Shown here: piece after piece, positions 42,176 to 50,809 of the stretch
Numbering within the stretch: the stretch's first letter is position 1
Layout: every line of letters starts with the position of its first letter
NCBI GenBank assembly: GCA_015063125.1
Contig: SUTB01000001.1
Coordinates: 620,001 to 684,000 of the forward strand
Length of the DNA: 64,000 nucleotides
Direction of reading: 5' to 3'
Origin: Thermoplasmata archaeon
Lineage (GTDB): Archaea; Thermoplasmatota; Thermoplasmata; Methanomassiliicoccales; Methanomethylophilaceae
Program-made: the position numbers and the translations under genes
The notes under the pieces: generated by a model
Told to the model about the DNA's origin: nothing
What the model saw: only the letters and a program-made list of their open reading frames with translations
The model's database searches: none

Positions 42176-44008
42176 ATGATACCCATGGAGAAGATCGCGA
42201 AGAAGGTCAACGAGGAGATTCAGAGGGGATGGCTAGGACCTAACCTTTCATGCCCTTATCACCCTGCCCACTTCACAGGACAGGACTGTTCCTTCTGTTA
42301 CTGCCCGTTCTTCCCATGCAACGACAAGACTTTCGGCTGGGAGCTCCAGGGCAGGCACGGACCGGTTTGGAACTGCTCCGACTGCCTGTTCATTCACAGA
42401 ACCCCGGTGGTCAAGTTCATCTACTCGGAGATCGAGAGATTGGGTATCAAGGATGCGAAGGACCCGCGCTTCGACGATATCTTCAGGGATGCCAAGGCGA
42501 AATTCTGGAAGAAAGGAAAGGCTCTGATGGTGGTTGGAGCTACATCCGATGCAGGAAAATCCGTCACAGTGGCGGCTATCTGCAGGATACTTCACAACAA
42601 GGGATATCTGGTAGCACCGTTCAAATCGCAGAACATGAGCCTCAACTCCAAGGTCACCAGGGCCGGGGCCGAGATCGCCATGATACAGGTCCTGCAAGCC
42701 AAGGCCGCAGGCATAAAGAATCCCGATGCGCACATGAATCCGATTCTGCTGAAACCGAAAGGTGACACGGTGTCGCAGGTCATGGTATGCGGGAAGCCTT
42801 TCGCAGACTACGATGTCGACGGATATTACAACGAATTCGTTCCCGGACCCGGCATCGGGATCGTCAAGGAGCATGTGGAATTCCTGAAGGACAGATACGA
42901 CTGCGTGGTCATGGAAGGTGCCGGATCGCCTGCCGAGATCAACATCTACGATAGGGACATCGCCAATATGGGGGCGGCCAATATCGCGGATGCCAATGTC
43001 ATTCTGGTTGTCAATGTGGAATGGGGAGGCTCCTTCGCATACGCAATCGGTACAGTCGAGCTGATCCCCGAGAATGACAGGAAGCGCATCAAAGGAATCA
43101 TCCTAAACAACGTCAGAGGCGACACGAAGAAACTGCTACCAGGAGCCGAAGAACTGGAGAGGCTCACCGGCATCCCCGTCATCGGAATCATCCCCCATGC
43201 GGACGTGGTCCTTCCGAGTGAGGATTCAGAGGCGCTCAGGGGAGTTCGCAAGAAGGGCGAGGGCAAATCGCTGATCGGAGTGATCAAATTCCCGCGCATG
43301 GCCAACTTCACGGATCTGGACCCACTCTTCCTAGAGGATGTCTCCACCGTGTTCGTGGAGAAGGTCGAGGACCTGAAAGGCGTCGATGCCATCGTCATGC
43401 CCGGAACCAAGAACACGGTCTCCGACTACCTGTGGATGCAGGAAAAAGGACTCGATAAAGAAATCAAGAAGCTCTGGAAGAAGATCCCGATCGTCGGAAT
43501 ATGCGGAGGCTACCAGATGATGGGTAAGGTCCTGGACGACAGCAACGGTATCGAAGCCGGGAAAAAGGCTGTTTACGAGGGGTTGGGCTTCTTCGACAAC
43601 ACCACGACGTTCGGCGAATACGCCAAACAGATCATCCAGAACGAGGGCAAACTGGCGGTTGGCAACGGCGGGGAGATCACGGGATACGAGCTCCACATGG
43701 GTATTTCCGAGGTCAGGGAGAAACAGCCCCTTGTCCTCCTGGACAGATTCCATGCGGACCCGCTGCCAGAAGGCTCCGTCAGGGAAGAGGATCTGACGTT
43801 CGGAACCTATCAGCACGGAATATTCGACAAGCCCGCCTTCAGGAAGTACTTCCTTTCATTCGTGAAGCACAATGGAGAGCCCGTCAACACCGAGGGTGCT
43901 GAGGACTACGAGGCAATCTTAGAGGAGAACCTCCAGAAGCTGGCGGATGTCTTCGCCGAGAACATGGATGTGGAGAAGCTCATCGAGATCGCGGGGGTGA
44001 AGGAATGA
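42176..44008 (+). CDS. cobQ: Cobyric acid synthase CobQ with N-terminal Cys-rich domain
   Basis: 610 residues. Residues 20-75 form a cysteine-rich small domain (C26, C38, C41, C43, C48, C67, C70; CPYHPAHFTGQDCSFCYCPF), probably metal binding. Then the synthetase domain with P-loop GATSDAGKS (121-129) and a class I glutaminase with nucleophile C443 in VGICGGYQMMG and His in TYQHGIF. CobQ amidates the corrin ring, needed here for the corrinoid methyltransferases. CobQ alone is ~480-500 residues, so the N-terminal domain is an extra. A second CobQ-like gene overlaps its end by ATGA. Confidence 0.9.
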   Translation: MIPMEKIAKKVNEEIQRGWLGPNLSCPYHPAHFTGQDCSFCYCPFFPCNDKTFGWELQGRHGPVWNCSDCLFIHRTPVVKFIYSEIERLGIKDAKDPRFDDIFRDAKAKFWKKGKALMVVGATSDAGKSVTVAAICRILHNKGYLVAPFKSQNMSLNSKVTRAGAEIAMIQVLQAKAAGIKNPDAHMNPILLKPKGDTVSQVMVCGKPFADYDVDGYYNEFVPGPGIGIVKEHVEFLKDRYDCVVMEGAGSPAEINIYDRDIANMGAANIADANVILVVNVEWGGSFAYAIGTVELIPENDRKRIKGIILNNVRGDTKKLLPGAEELERLTGIPVIGIIPHADVVLPSEDSEALRGVRKKGEGKSLIGVIKFPRMANFTDLDPLFLEDVSTVFVEKVEDLKGVDAIVMPGTKNTVSDYLWMQEKGLDKEIKKLWKKIPIVGICGGYQMMGKVLDDSNGIEAGKKAVYEGLGFFDNTTTFGEYAKQIIQNEGKLAVGNGGEITGYELHMGISEVREKQPLVLLDRFHADPLPEGSVREEDLTFGTYQHGIFDKPAFRKYFLSFVKHNGEPVNTEGAEDYEAILEENLQKLADVFAENMDVEKLIEIAGVKE

Positions 44009-44841
44009 GCTGCGTGCTCTTCCTCGGTACATCCTCCGGGGCCGGCAAGACCACGGTCTGTGCGATGATGTGCAGGTACCTCAACAAATCAGGCATAGAT
44101 GTCGCCCCGTTCAAGGGATCAAACCTATCGCTCAACTCCATCGCGACCAAGGACGGAGGGGAGATAGGCATCGGACAGGCATTCCAGGCCTGGGCGGCAG
44201 GGATCGAGCCCGAGACGGATATGAACCCTGTTCTCTTGAAACCGTCAGGCAAAGGCGTCATGCAGCTCGTCCTGAACGGAAAGCCCTACATGGATATCAC
44301 GAAGGACAACCCGCTTGACCGCGACATGGCCATCGTAGAGGTGAAGAAAGCATATGACAGGATGACCTCCAAGCACAGCATGGTACTCTGTGAAGGCTCG
44401 GGTTCCCCTGTGGAGCTCAACCTCATGAAAAGCGATCTCGCCAACGTCGGGCTGATGAAGGTCACAGGAGTCCCTTCGATCATCGTGGGAGACATAGAGA
44501 GGGGCGGCGTCTTCGCTGCAATATACGGCACATGGAGGCTCATCCCCGATGATCTGAAACCTCAACTCAAAGGATTCATCATCAACAGGTTCAGAGGGGA
44601 CGGCTCCATCCTGGCCGACGGAATCAAGAAGGTCGAGGAGCTCACAGGAATGAAGTGCTTAGGCGTGCTGAGGTACGAGTATCTCAGATTCCCCGAGGAG
44701 GATTCGCTTTCATCATCGGACGGTAAGCTAGAAGGCAATGACGTACATTCGGCATTCATCGCGAATCTTGATGAGATGATCGAACACGCTATCGAAGACG
44801 GATTCGACTTCGAATCGATGAAGAAGATCGCGGGACTCTGA
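44005..44841 (+). CDS. CobQ-like synthetase domain without glutaminase domain
   Basis: 278 residues corresponding to the ATP-dependent half of CobQ: P-loop LGTSSGAGKTTV (8-19), PFKGSNLSLNSIATKDGGEIG, MNPVLLKPSGKGVMQLVLNG, VGDIERGGVFAAIYGTWRL. The protein stops where the linker to the class I amidotransferase begins, so it lacks its own glutaminase. It overlaps full-length cobQ by four bases and may borrow that glutaminase, use ammonia, or have another substrate such as an alternative corrinoid or amide. Confidence 0.85.
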   Translation: MSCVLFLGTSSGAGKTTVCAMMCRYLNKSGIDVAPFKGSNLSLNSIATKDGGEIGIGQAFQAWAAGIEPETDMNPVLLKPSGKGVMQLVLNGKPYMDITKDNPLDRDMAIVEVKKAYDRMTSKHSMVLCEGSGSPVELNLMKSDLANVGLMKVTGVPSIIVGDIERGGVFAAIYGTWRLIPDDLKPQLKGFIINRFRGDGSILADGIKKVEELTGMKCLGVLRYEYLRFPEEDSLSSSDGKLEGNDVHSAFIANLDEMIEHAIEDGFDFESMKKIAGL

Positions 44842-45033
44842 TCATCCGCCGGAAGCAACCTTAACGGCCTTTATGACCATGCTGTCCTGAATAAGGGTGT
44901 CCATAGGAACAGGCTTCCCATCGACAAGATAGAGGAACGAATCCGGATGGAAACCGTTCTGGTGCATGGCATCCTCTATCGTGATTCCGTTACCAGCATC
45001 GATCTCCTGACCTGCTATCTTGATCGTTCCCAT
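44842..45033 (-). CDS. Ubiquitin-like small modifier / ThiS-MoaD-like sulfur carrier
   Basis: 63 residues from ATG 45033 (TATA-like GGTTTATACC at about 45050-45060). A beta-grasp pattern (GTIKIAGQEIDAG, TIEDAMHQNG, FLYLVDGKPVPMDTLIQD) ends in VKVASGG, the C-terminal Gly-Gly that is adenylated by E1 enzymes in SAMP/ThiS/MoaD/Urm1 proteins. It may serve as sulfur donor or protein modifier. A matching small E1-like enzyme is encoded at 55360. Convergent with the CobQ-like gene, with no gap. Confidence 0.8.
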   Translation of the reverse strand: MGTIKIAGQEIDAGNGITIEDAMHQNGFHPDSFLYLVDGKPVPMDTLIQDSMVIKAVKVASGG

Positions 45034-45211
45034 GACTGTGTGATTCCCCTTCCGGTATAAACCGATTGAGGACGATGATCGCCTATCAGTCAACGGTCAG
45101 ATGTAAAACTTCATCTGTCCAGACTATGCAGTGTCTGATATGAAACACAAATGTTCTCAAACAATCATGTTGAAAGCGAACATACTATATGGCATTGGTT
45201 TCCGATAATAG

Positions 45212-45222
45212 TCTTTTATAAT
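45212..45222 (+). promoter_or_regulatory. Citrate synthase promoter (TATA box)
   Basis: TCTTTTATAAT (45212-45222) is a good TATA element. Transcription should begin near 45245, leaving a ~20-base leader that carries the Shine-Dalgarno site. Confidence 0.5.
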
Positions 45223-45251
45223 GTCATCCATTTATTCACCAGGTCGATAAC

Positions 45252-45259
45252 GGAGGTGA
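45252..45259 (+). promoter_or_regulatory. Ribosome binding site that fixes the citrate synthase start
   Basis: GGAGGTGA (45252-45259) is fully complementary to the archaeal 16S rRNA 3' end, four bases before GTG 45264. It places translation start upstream of the in-frame TAG; ATG 45438, the first start after the TAG, has no comparable site. Confidence 0.8.
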
Positions 45260-45263
45260 CTGC

Positions 45264-46613
45264 GTGAAAAAGGTTTACCATGATTTCATCGAGTCCAAGT
45301 AGAAACTGTGCGTCGAGAACGACAGCTTCCAGGTCAGCGAATACTCCAAGTATGATGTCAAGAAGGGTCTTCGTGACGCTAACGGAAACGGAGTCATCGT
45401 AGGTCTCACCGAGGTCTCCCAGGTCGACGGAACCATCATGGTCGATGGTGTCAAGACCGAATGCGAAGGAATCCTCCGCTACCGCGGATACTCGATCGAG
45501 GACCTCACCAACGGATTCCTCAGGAAGAGGTACGGGTTCGAAGAGGTCGCATTCCTGGTCCTGTTCGGCAAACTGCCTACAGAGAAGGAGCTCTCGGAGT
45601 TCAAGGAAATCCTGAACAAGAACCGCAAACTCCCCAGGACTTTCACCAGGGACGTCATCATGAAGGCGGCCAGCAAGGACGTCATGAACGCCATCTCCAG
45701 AGAAGTGCTGTTCCTCGCATCCTATGATGAGGATGCCCTCAACAACGACCTCGAGAACGTCTTGAGGCAGTGCCTCTACCTTATCACGGTATTCCCCATG
45801 CTCACGGTGTACAGCTATCACGCCTACAACCACTACCTCAACGGCCAGAGCATGTACATTCATCACCCCGATCCAAAGCTCTCCGCGGCAGAGAACTTCC
45901 TGCGCATGCTGAGGCCTGACAAGAAGTACACTCAGCTCGAGGCCACCGTCCTCGATCTCGCTCTTGTTCTGCACATGGAGCACGGCGGAGGGAACAACTC
46001 GACATTCACAACCAGGGTGACCACTTCCAGCGGTTCCGACACCTATGCAGTCATAGCCGCGGCGATGTCCTCGCTCAAAGGCCCCAAGCACGGAGGAGCC
46101 AACCTGAAGGTCATGGACATGATGTCCGACATCAGGAAGCACGTGAAGGATCCCGACGACAAAGATGCCCTCAAAGCCTATCTGAACAAGATACTCGACA
46201 AAGAGGCCTTCGACAAATCCGGACTCATCTACGGTATGGGCCACGCGATCTACACCAAATCAGATCCCCGTGCCAACGTCTTCAAATCATTCGTCCAGGA
46301 CCTGGCCAAGGAGAAGGGCCGCCTCAGGGACTTCAAGTACTACCACAACATCGAGGAGATCGCACCCGGGCTCATCATGGAGCACAAGCACAACAACAAG
46401 AGCGTCTGTGCGAACGTGGATTTCTACAGCGGTTTCGTCTATGATATGCTGGACATCCCGAAGGAGGTCTATACCCCTCTGTTCGCCACGGCTAGGATCA
46501 TCGGATGGAGCGCCCACCGCATTGAGGAGCTCATCTCCTCCAACAAGATTCTCAGGCCCGCCTATGTCAACATCCACGAACCCCGCGACTACATCCCCCT
46601 CGAGAAGAGATGA
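45264..46613 (+). CDS. gltA: Citrate synthase with in-frame amber codon (candidate pyrrolysine protein)
   Basis: From GTG 45264 (Shine-Dalgarno GGAGGTGA at 45252-45259) to TGA at 46613, one in-frame TAG occurs at 45300-45302 (codon 13); without it the enzyme is 449 residues, the usual size of the Clostridia-type citrate synthase. Residues after the TAG (KLCVENDSFQVSEYSKYDVK, GLRDANGNGVIVGLTEVSQV) are the conserved N-terminus of this group, so the frame before ATG 45438 is genuine. Active-site motifs: HMEHGGGNNSTFTTR, GPKHGGANLK, YGMGHAIYTKSDPRA. It condenses acetyl-CoA and oxaloacetate for glutamate synthesis. The pylBCD genes at the window end make UAG read-through plausible; internal start at 45438 would lose 58 residues. 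Confidence 0.9.
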
Positions 46614-46993
46614 CGATGACGTCCAGAGAGAAAACCGCCAACGACAAGTTCTCCTGCACCGAGAGGGAGCGCGCAATCTTCGAAGCCGGTATCAAGCTCG
46701 CAACGGTCTACCATCAGTTCGTGGGCACTCCGGTGAACATCGATACGGTGAAACAGCTCGAGGACACCATCTCCAGGACCGTCGAGGTACAACCGTACGT
46801 AGAATGCGCGGAGATCAAGATCGATCGCGATTCATTCGTCTCCGACGGGGACACCTACTCTTATGTTTCCCTGACAGGGGACATGATCGATGCCAAGGTC
46901 GTCATAGCCCTCGGTGACTCCAGGGTGACCGCCGAGATGAGATACGACGAGGATCTTGAGTACCCCCTCATGTACGTCTCCAAGATCGAATGA
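46610..46993 (+). CDS. mptD: Archaeal dihydroneopterin aldolase MptD-like
   Basis: 127 residues. FSCTERERAIFEAGIKLATVYHQF with FVGTPVN matches the archaeal DHNA (MptD, DUF381) family, small tetrameric aldolases that cleave 7,8-dihydroneopterin in tetrahydromethanopterin synthesis. It overlaps the citrate synthase stop by ATGA, so it is translationally coupled; ATG 46616 is an alternative start. The link fits C1 metabolism of a methanogen. Confidence 0.8.
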   Translation: MTMTSREKTANDKFSCTERERAIFEAGIKLATVYHQFVGTPVNIDTVKQLEDTISRTVEVQPYVECAEIKIDRDSFVSDGDTYSYVSLTGDMIDAKVVIALGDSRVTAEMRYDEDLEYPLMYVSKIE

Positions 46994-46998
46994 ACCGA

Positions 46999-47595
46999 TC
47001 AGAAGGTAATTCCGTCCACGCCGATTATCACTGTTGACGATACCTTTCCCGATGCACCGAACTTCTCATTCAGGTGATCTGCCGATGCAGCACAGGGATA
47101 GTACACCCTTGGGCAGATACCATCATCGAGGCCCTCGACATTCAATGCTAGCGAGTGGATTGCGCACTTCAGATGGTGCTCCCCCATCATGGTCATGTCG
47201 AAAAACAGGTTGTTTGTAAGCCAGATGTAATCCTTAGAATCATATTCGGCCTTCTCGGAATCCAGCACGTCATGGCCGATCATCATACCTCTGCTGTCCA
47301 CGATATCCATGAACCTCTCTGTGAACATCGGGAATTCTGTGCTGCAGAAAGCTATGAGCTTGAGCTTCTTGGAGCATACCTCTCCGTAGCCCACGGGGTC
47401 GATGGGCATGAATCCTACGTTTAATGGGGAATTCTCTATCGATCTCACTTCCGCCATGAGATCCTTGGTCAGCAGCTCCAGACGGATGATGCCGGGGTGG
47501 AGAAGCAACGCCTTCGAGAATTCCGTATAGTGCACGTAATTTGGTATTGTTTGATTGTAATAATTGGTTGCGGAAGTGGAGGTGAGAATGGACAT
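46999..47595 (-). CDS. Unknown protein, LysR effector-domain-like, no DNA-binding part
   Basis: 198 residues. The first ~120 (SILTSTSATNYYNQTIPNYV, HPGIIRLELLTKDLMAEVRS, LNVGFMPID) resemble the start of a LysR-type ligand-binding domain, but no winged helix precedes it and the upstream frames do not supply one. The C-terminal part has four cysteines or histidines (GEHHLKCAIHS, YYPCAASADHLN). It may be a ligand-binding protein or a remnant regulator. Assignment is weak. Confidence 0.4.
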   Translation of the reverse strand: MSILTSTSATNYYNQTIPNYVHYTEFSKALLLHPGIIRLELLTKDLMAEVRSIENSPLNVGFMPIDPVGYGEVCSKKLKLIAFCSTEFPMFTERFMDIVDSRGMMIGHDVLDSEKAEYDSKDYIWLTNNLFFDMTMMGEHHLKCAIHSLALNVEGLDDGICPRVYYPCAASADHLNEKFGASGKVSSTVIIGVDGITF

Positions 47596-47759
47596 TATTG
47601 ACCATCGATTTTTGTCCTCTGGGTAGTGATGTAGTTATTCCTATCATCCAACTAAAATCCGATGAAAAGTATCGGATTTTGAATCGAAAAATCAACATCG
47701 CTATGATTGTCTGGGGTACCATAAAAATTTAATATACTTTGTTTACGATATATACGTAG

Positions 47760-47775
47760 CTAGTCTATAGACTAG
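47760..47775. promoter_or_regulatory. Perfect 16-bp palindrome at the THEP1 gene promoter
   Basis: CTAGTCTATAGACTAG is a perfect dyad, 10 bp before ATG 47786 and directly after a TATA-like GATATATAC (47748-47756). It covers the expected transcription start, so a bound repressor would block initiation. Confidence 0.65.
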
Positions 47776-47785
47776 TCAGGTTACT

Positions 47786-48334
47786 ATGATCACCGATATC
47801 AAAATTGGTATAACAGGACTTCCCGGATCGGGAAAGACCTATGCTCTTCTGCGTGTAGTGGACATGCTAAGGTCGGAAGAGGAGATTTCTATCGGCGGCA
47901 TGGTCGATGAGCCCATCCAAAAAGATAGGAAGAAGGTGGGTTTCACCGTCAGGAATCTTCTAACTGGACAGCAACAGGTCTTCGCCAGCACCGAAATTGA
48001 AAGCAAGATCATGGTGGGGAAGATAGGAGTGGACCTGGCCAAACTGGAAGAGGTCGGAGTCCAGGCCATCAGGGATGCCATGGAGCAATGCGATGTCATC
48101 GTCATCGACGAAGTCGGAAAGATGGAGGTCGAGAGCGAGGCATTCGTCAACATCGTCAAAGAGTCCCTCGAGGTCGACAAACCGATGATCATCACTCTCC
48201 ACAAGAAATCCAGGAACCCCCTCCTTCAGGACATAAGGAGGAGGGATGACGTCAGGATTCTGGAGGTCACCCCTACGAACAGGAACCTCCTTCCCTACAA
48301 AATCGTCCGCCTGATGCACGGAGAGAATGTTTGA
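47786..48334 (+). CDS. THEP1-type nucleoside triphosphatase
   Basis: 182 residues: Walker A TGLPGSGKT (10-18), GGMVDEPIQKDRKKVGF, Walker B VIVIDEVGKMEVES and ITLHKKSRNP, which together define the THEP1/NTPase_1 family (archaeal and eukaryotic NTPases related to AAA kinases). Cellular substrate is unknown. Controlled by the palindrome before its start. Its TGA overlaps ATG of trm1 (TGATG), so the two are coupled. Confidence 0.92.
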   Translation: MITDIKIGITGLPGSGKTYALLRVVDMLRSEEEISIGGMVDEPIQKDRKKVGFTVRNLLTGQQQVFASTEIESKIMVGKIGVDLAKLEEVGVQAIRDAMEQCDVIVIDEVGKMEVESEAFVNIVKESLEVDKPMIITLHKKSRNPLLQDIRRRDDVRILEVTPTNRNLLPYKIVRLMHGENV

Positions 48335-49440
48335 TGCCTGACGGTATCATCATCCACGAAGGATCCACAGATATCCTGGTGCCGGAATTGCATTCTGCCG
48401 GAGGCCCGGGCAAGATACAGGGCGGAGTTTTCTTCAACGAACAGATGGCATTCAATCGCGACGTGAGCGTAATGCTCCTTCGCGCTGTCGGAAGGGATCT
48501 GACAGTAGCCGATGCAATGACGGCTACAGGCTCCAGAGCAGTGAGGATAGCTAACGAGGTCAAAGGTACGCAGGTAACGGCCAACGACATCAGCCCCGAC
48601 GCCATCCCTTTCATAACTGCCAACATCGGTCTGAACAATCTGGACAACTGCTGGTCATCAAACCGCAACCTACATTCGCTCTTCGCAGAGGAGACGTTCG
48701 ACTATGTCGATCTGGATCCATTCGGCTCACCTGCCCCGTTCGTTCAATCGGCCATCCTCGGATGTAGGAAAAGAGGGATTCTAGCAATCACCGCTACGGA
48801 TACCGCTCCTCTTGCCGGCGCACATGCGCCCAAATGCAGGCGCAGATACCAGTCTGAGCCTGTTAGGGGCTACATGTGCCATGAAGGCGGCCTGCGCATC
48901 CTAATGAGTTCCATCGCCAGGGAGCTCGCCAAGTTCGACAGGGGCATGAAACCGCTGCTTTCGTTCTATGCGGACCACTACTTCCGCACATACATCCAGG
49001 TTGAAGAAGGAGCCGAGAAGGCCGACCAGATGATGTCGCAGCTCGGATACATGGAGTACAACATGGAGACTCTGGAGAGGTCCACCTCCCAGCATTACGA
49101 CCCGACCCATAAGTATGGCCCGTTCTGGTTGGGCCCACTGCACGACCAGGAATTCGTCTCGAAGATGGACCCTACAGGCATGGCTGCGGAGAAGAGATGC
49201 ACAAAGTACCTGGACCTTTGGAAGAACGAGCTCGATTCCGAGGTATTCGTCTACGACATGAGCGAACTGTCCTCCCACATCAAGATGTCCCCGGCTAAAC
49301 TGGCGGACTTCATCGACCTCATGAACACCAACGGAAAGGCCTCCTTCACCCACATCTGCCCAACTTCTTTCAAGACAGATCTCCCGCTGAAGGACATCAT
49401 AGCGCTCTACAAGGAGTGCAGCCCCGATTCGAAGAAGTGA
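48334..49440 (+). CDS. trm1: tRNA (guanine-26-N2) dimethyltransferase Trm1
   Basis: 368 residues from ATG 48334. VFFNEQMAFNRDVSVMLLRA, MTATGSRAVRIANEV (SAM site), DYVDLDPFGSPAPF (motif IV) and ITATDTAPLAGAHAPKCRRR are Trm1 hallmarks; the C-terminal domain (residues ~270-368) is the winged-helix part that binds tRNA. It methylates G26 of tRNA in the cytosol. Coupled to the THEP1 gene. Confidence 0.95.
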   Translation: MPDGIIIHEGSTDILVPELHSAGGPGKIQGGVFFNEQMAFNRDVSVMLLRAVGRDLTVADAMTATGSRAVRIANEVKGTQVTANDISPDAIPFITANIGLNNLDNCWSSNRNLHSLFAEETFDYVDLDPFGSPAPFVQSAILGCRKRGILAITATDTAPLAGAHAPKCRRRYQSEPVRGYMCHEGGLRILMSSIARELAKFDRGMKPLLSFYADHYFRTYIQVEEGAEKADQMMSQLGYMEYNMETLERSTSQHYDPTHKYGPFWLGPLHDQEFVSKMDPTGMAAEKRCTKYLDLWKNELDSEVFVYDMSELSSHIKMSPAKLADFIDLMNTNGKASFTHICPTSFKTDLPLKDIIALYKECSPDSKK

Positions 49441-49495
49441 GGCACGTAATTCCTTATATCGTTCATCGCCCTTCCCCAGACTAGGTGCCTATCAC

Positions 49496-50800
49496 ATGCC
49501 GAGTCTAGCTATCATCGGCTCCCAGTGGGGAGACGAAGGGAAAGGAAAGCTCACAGATTATTTGGACGAGAAATCGGACCTCATCGTACGTTTCCAGGGC
49601 GGGAACAACGCGGGACACACAATCATCGTCGATGACAAGGTGTTCAAGCTGCACGGACTCCCCTCGGGTGTCGTGAGGCCGGGAAAGCTCGCGGTCATCG
49701 GAAACGGTGTCGTCGTCAACCTGGAGGAGCTCAGCGACGAGATCAACCAGGTCATCGAGAACGGCGGATCCATCGACGGGCTGAGGATCTCGGACAGGGC
49801 CCACCTCATCATGGGATACCACAAGAAGCTGGACGGAGCCGAGGAGAAGTATCGCGGAAAGAACAACGTCGGTACCACCAAGAAGGGAATCGGTCCGACC
49901 TACCAGGACAAGATAGCGAGGATCGGATTCAGGGCCGGCGACCTGCTAGAGGACGATCTCCTGAAGGAGAAGATCTCATTCATCCTCCCTTACAAGAAGG
50001 ACCTCATGAAGATGATGGACGCCGAGCAGTGCTGCTGCACAACAGAATCCCTGTACGACAAGATGGTCGGATGGAGGGATCAGATAGGCAAGTACATCTG
50101 CGACACATCCGTTCTGATCAACGAGGCACTCGATGCCAACAAGAAGGTCGTGTTCGAAGGCGCTCAGGGAGCTATGCTGGACATCGACCACGGAACATAC
50201 CCCTACGTTACATCCTCGGCTACATGCGGAGGAGGAATCTGCACCGGATCCGGAGTGGCACCCAACAGGATCGACAAGGTCGTAGGAATCGTGAAGGCAT
50301 ACACAACCCGTGTCGGTGAGGGACCGTTCGTATCGGAGATCCACGACGACTTCGGAGTCGAGCTCCAGAAGAAAGGAGGAGAGTTCGGAGTCACAACCGG
50401 CAGGGGAAGGAGATGCGGATGGCTGGACCTCGTTGTCGTCGAGCATGCTTCCAGGCTCTGCGGATTCACATCCCTCGGAATCACCAAGATCGATGTCCTC
50501 AACGACATCCCCGAGCTTCCCGTCTGCGTCGCTTACGAGATCGACGGAGAGGAGGTCAAGCACTTCCCCGCTTCCATCGCCAAGCTCAACAGGGCCAAGC
50601 CCATCTACGAGAACTTCAAAGGATGGGAGGGCTGGAGCAACACTATGGATGTAGTCAAGGCAGGCTACGACAACCTCCCCGGCGAGATGAGGGAGTACAT
50701 CGAATTCATCGAGAAGTACCTGAAGGTACCCGCTGATCTCATCAGCCTCGGACCTGACAGGGATGAGACCATCGACCGCAAGAAGGATTGGTGGAACTGA
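49496..50800 (+). CDS. purA: Adenylosuccinate synthetase
   Basis: 434 residues. GSQWGDEGKGKLTDYL (GTP loop and catalytic Asp), QGGNNAGHTI, GTTKKGIGPTYQDKIAR, FEGAQGAMLDIDHGTYPYVT and TTGRGRRCGWLD are the ordered PurA motifs. It joins IMP and aspartate to adenylosuccinate with GTP in purine synthesis. SD-like AGGTG and TATA-like TTATATC lie upstream. The small gene at 50810 follows after nine bases. Confidence 0.97.
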   Translation: MPSLAIIGSQWGDEGKGKLTDYLDEKSDLIVRFQGGNNAGHTIIVDDKVFKLHGLPSGVVRPGKLAVIGNGVVVNLEELSDEINQVIENGGSIDGLRISDRAHLIMGYHKKLDGAEEKYRGKNNVGTTKKGIGPTYQDKIARIGFRAGDLLEDDLLKEKISFILPYKKDLMKMMDAEQCCCTTESLYDKMVGWRDQIGKYICDTSVLINEALDANKKVVFEGAQGAMLDIDHGTYPYVTSSATCGGGICTGSGVAPNRIDKVVGIVKAYTTRVGEGPFVSEIHDDFGVELQKKGGEFGVTTGRGRRCGWLDLVVVEHASRLCGFTSLGITKIDVLNDIPELPVCVAYEIDGEEVKHFPASIAKLNRAKPIYENFKGWEGWSNTMDVVKAGYDNLPGEMREYIEFIEKYLKVPADLISLGPDRDETIDRKKDWWN

Positions 50801-50809
50801 GGTAATATC

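Noticed and set aside
45098-45117. CAGATG/CATCTG dyad as terminator or sRNA
   Set aside because: A six-base AT-containing stem without T tract is too weak to call; it may be chance.
45216-46244. Long minus-strand frame opposite citrate synthase
   Set aside because: Same codon-bias shadow effect; composition is Val/Gly/Asp rich without recognisable protein motifs.
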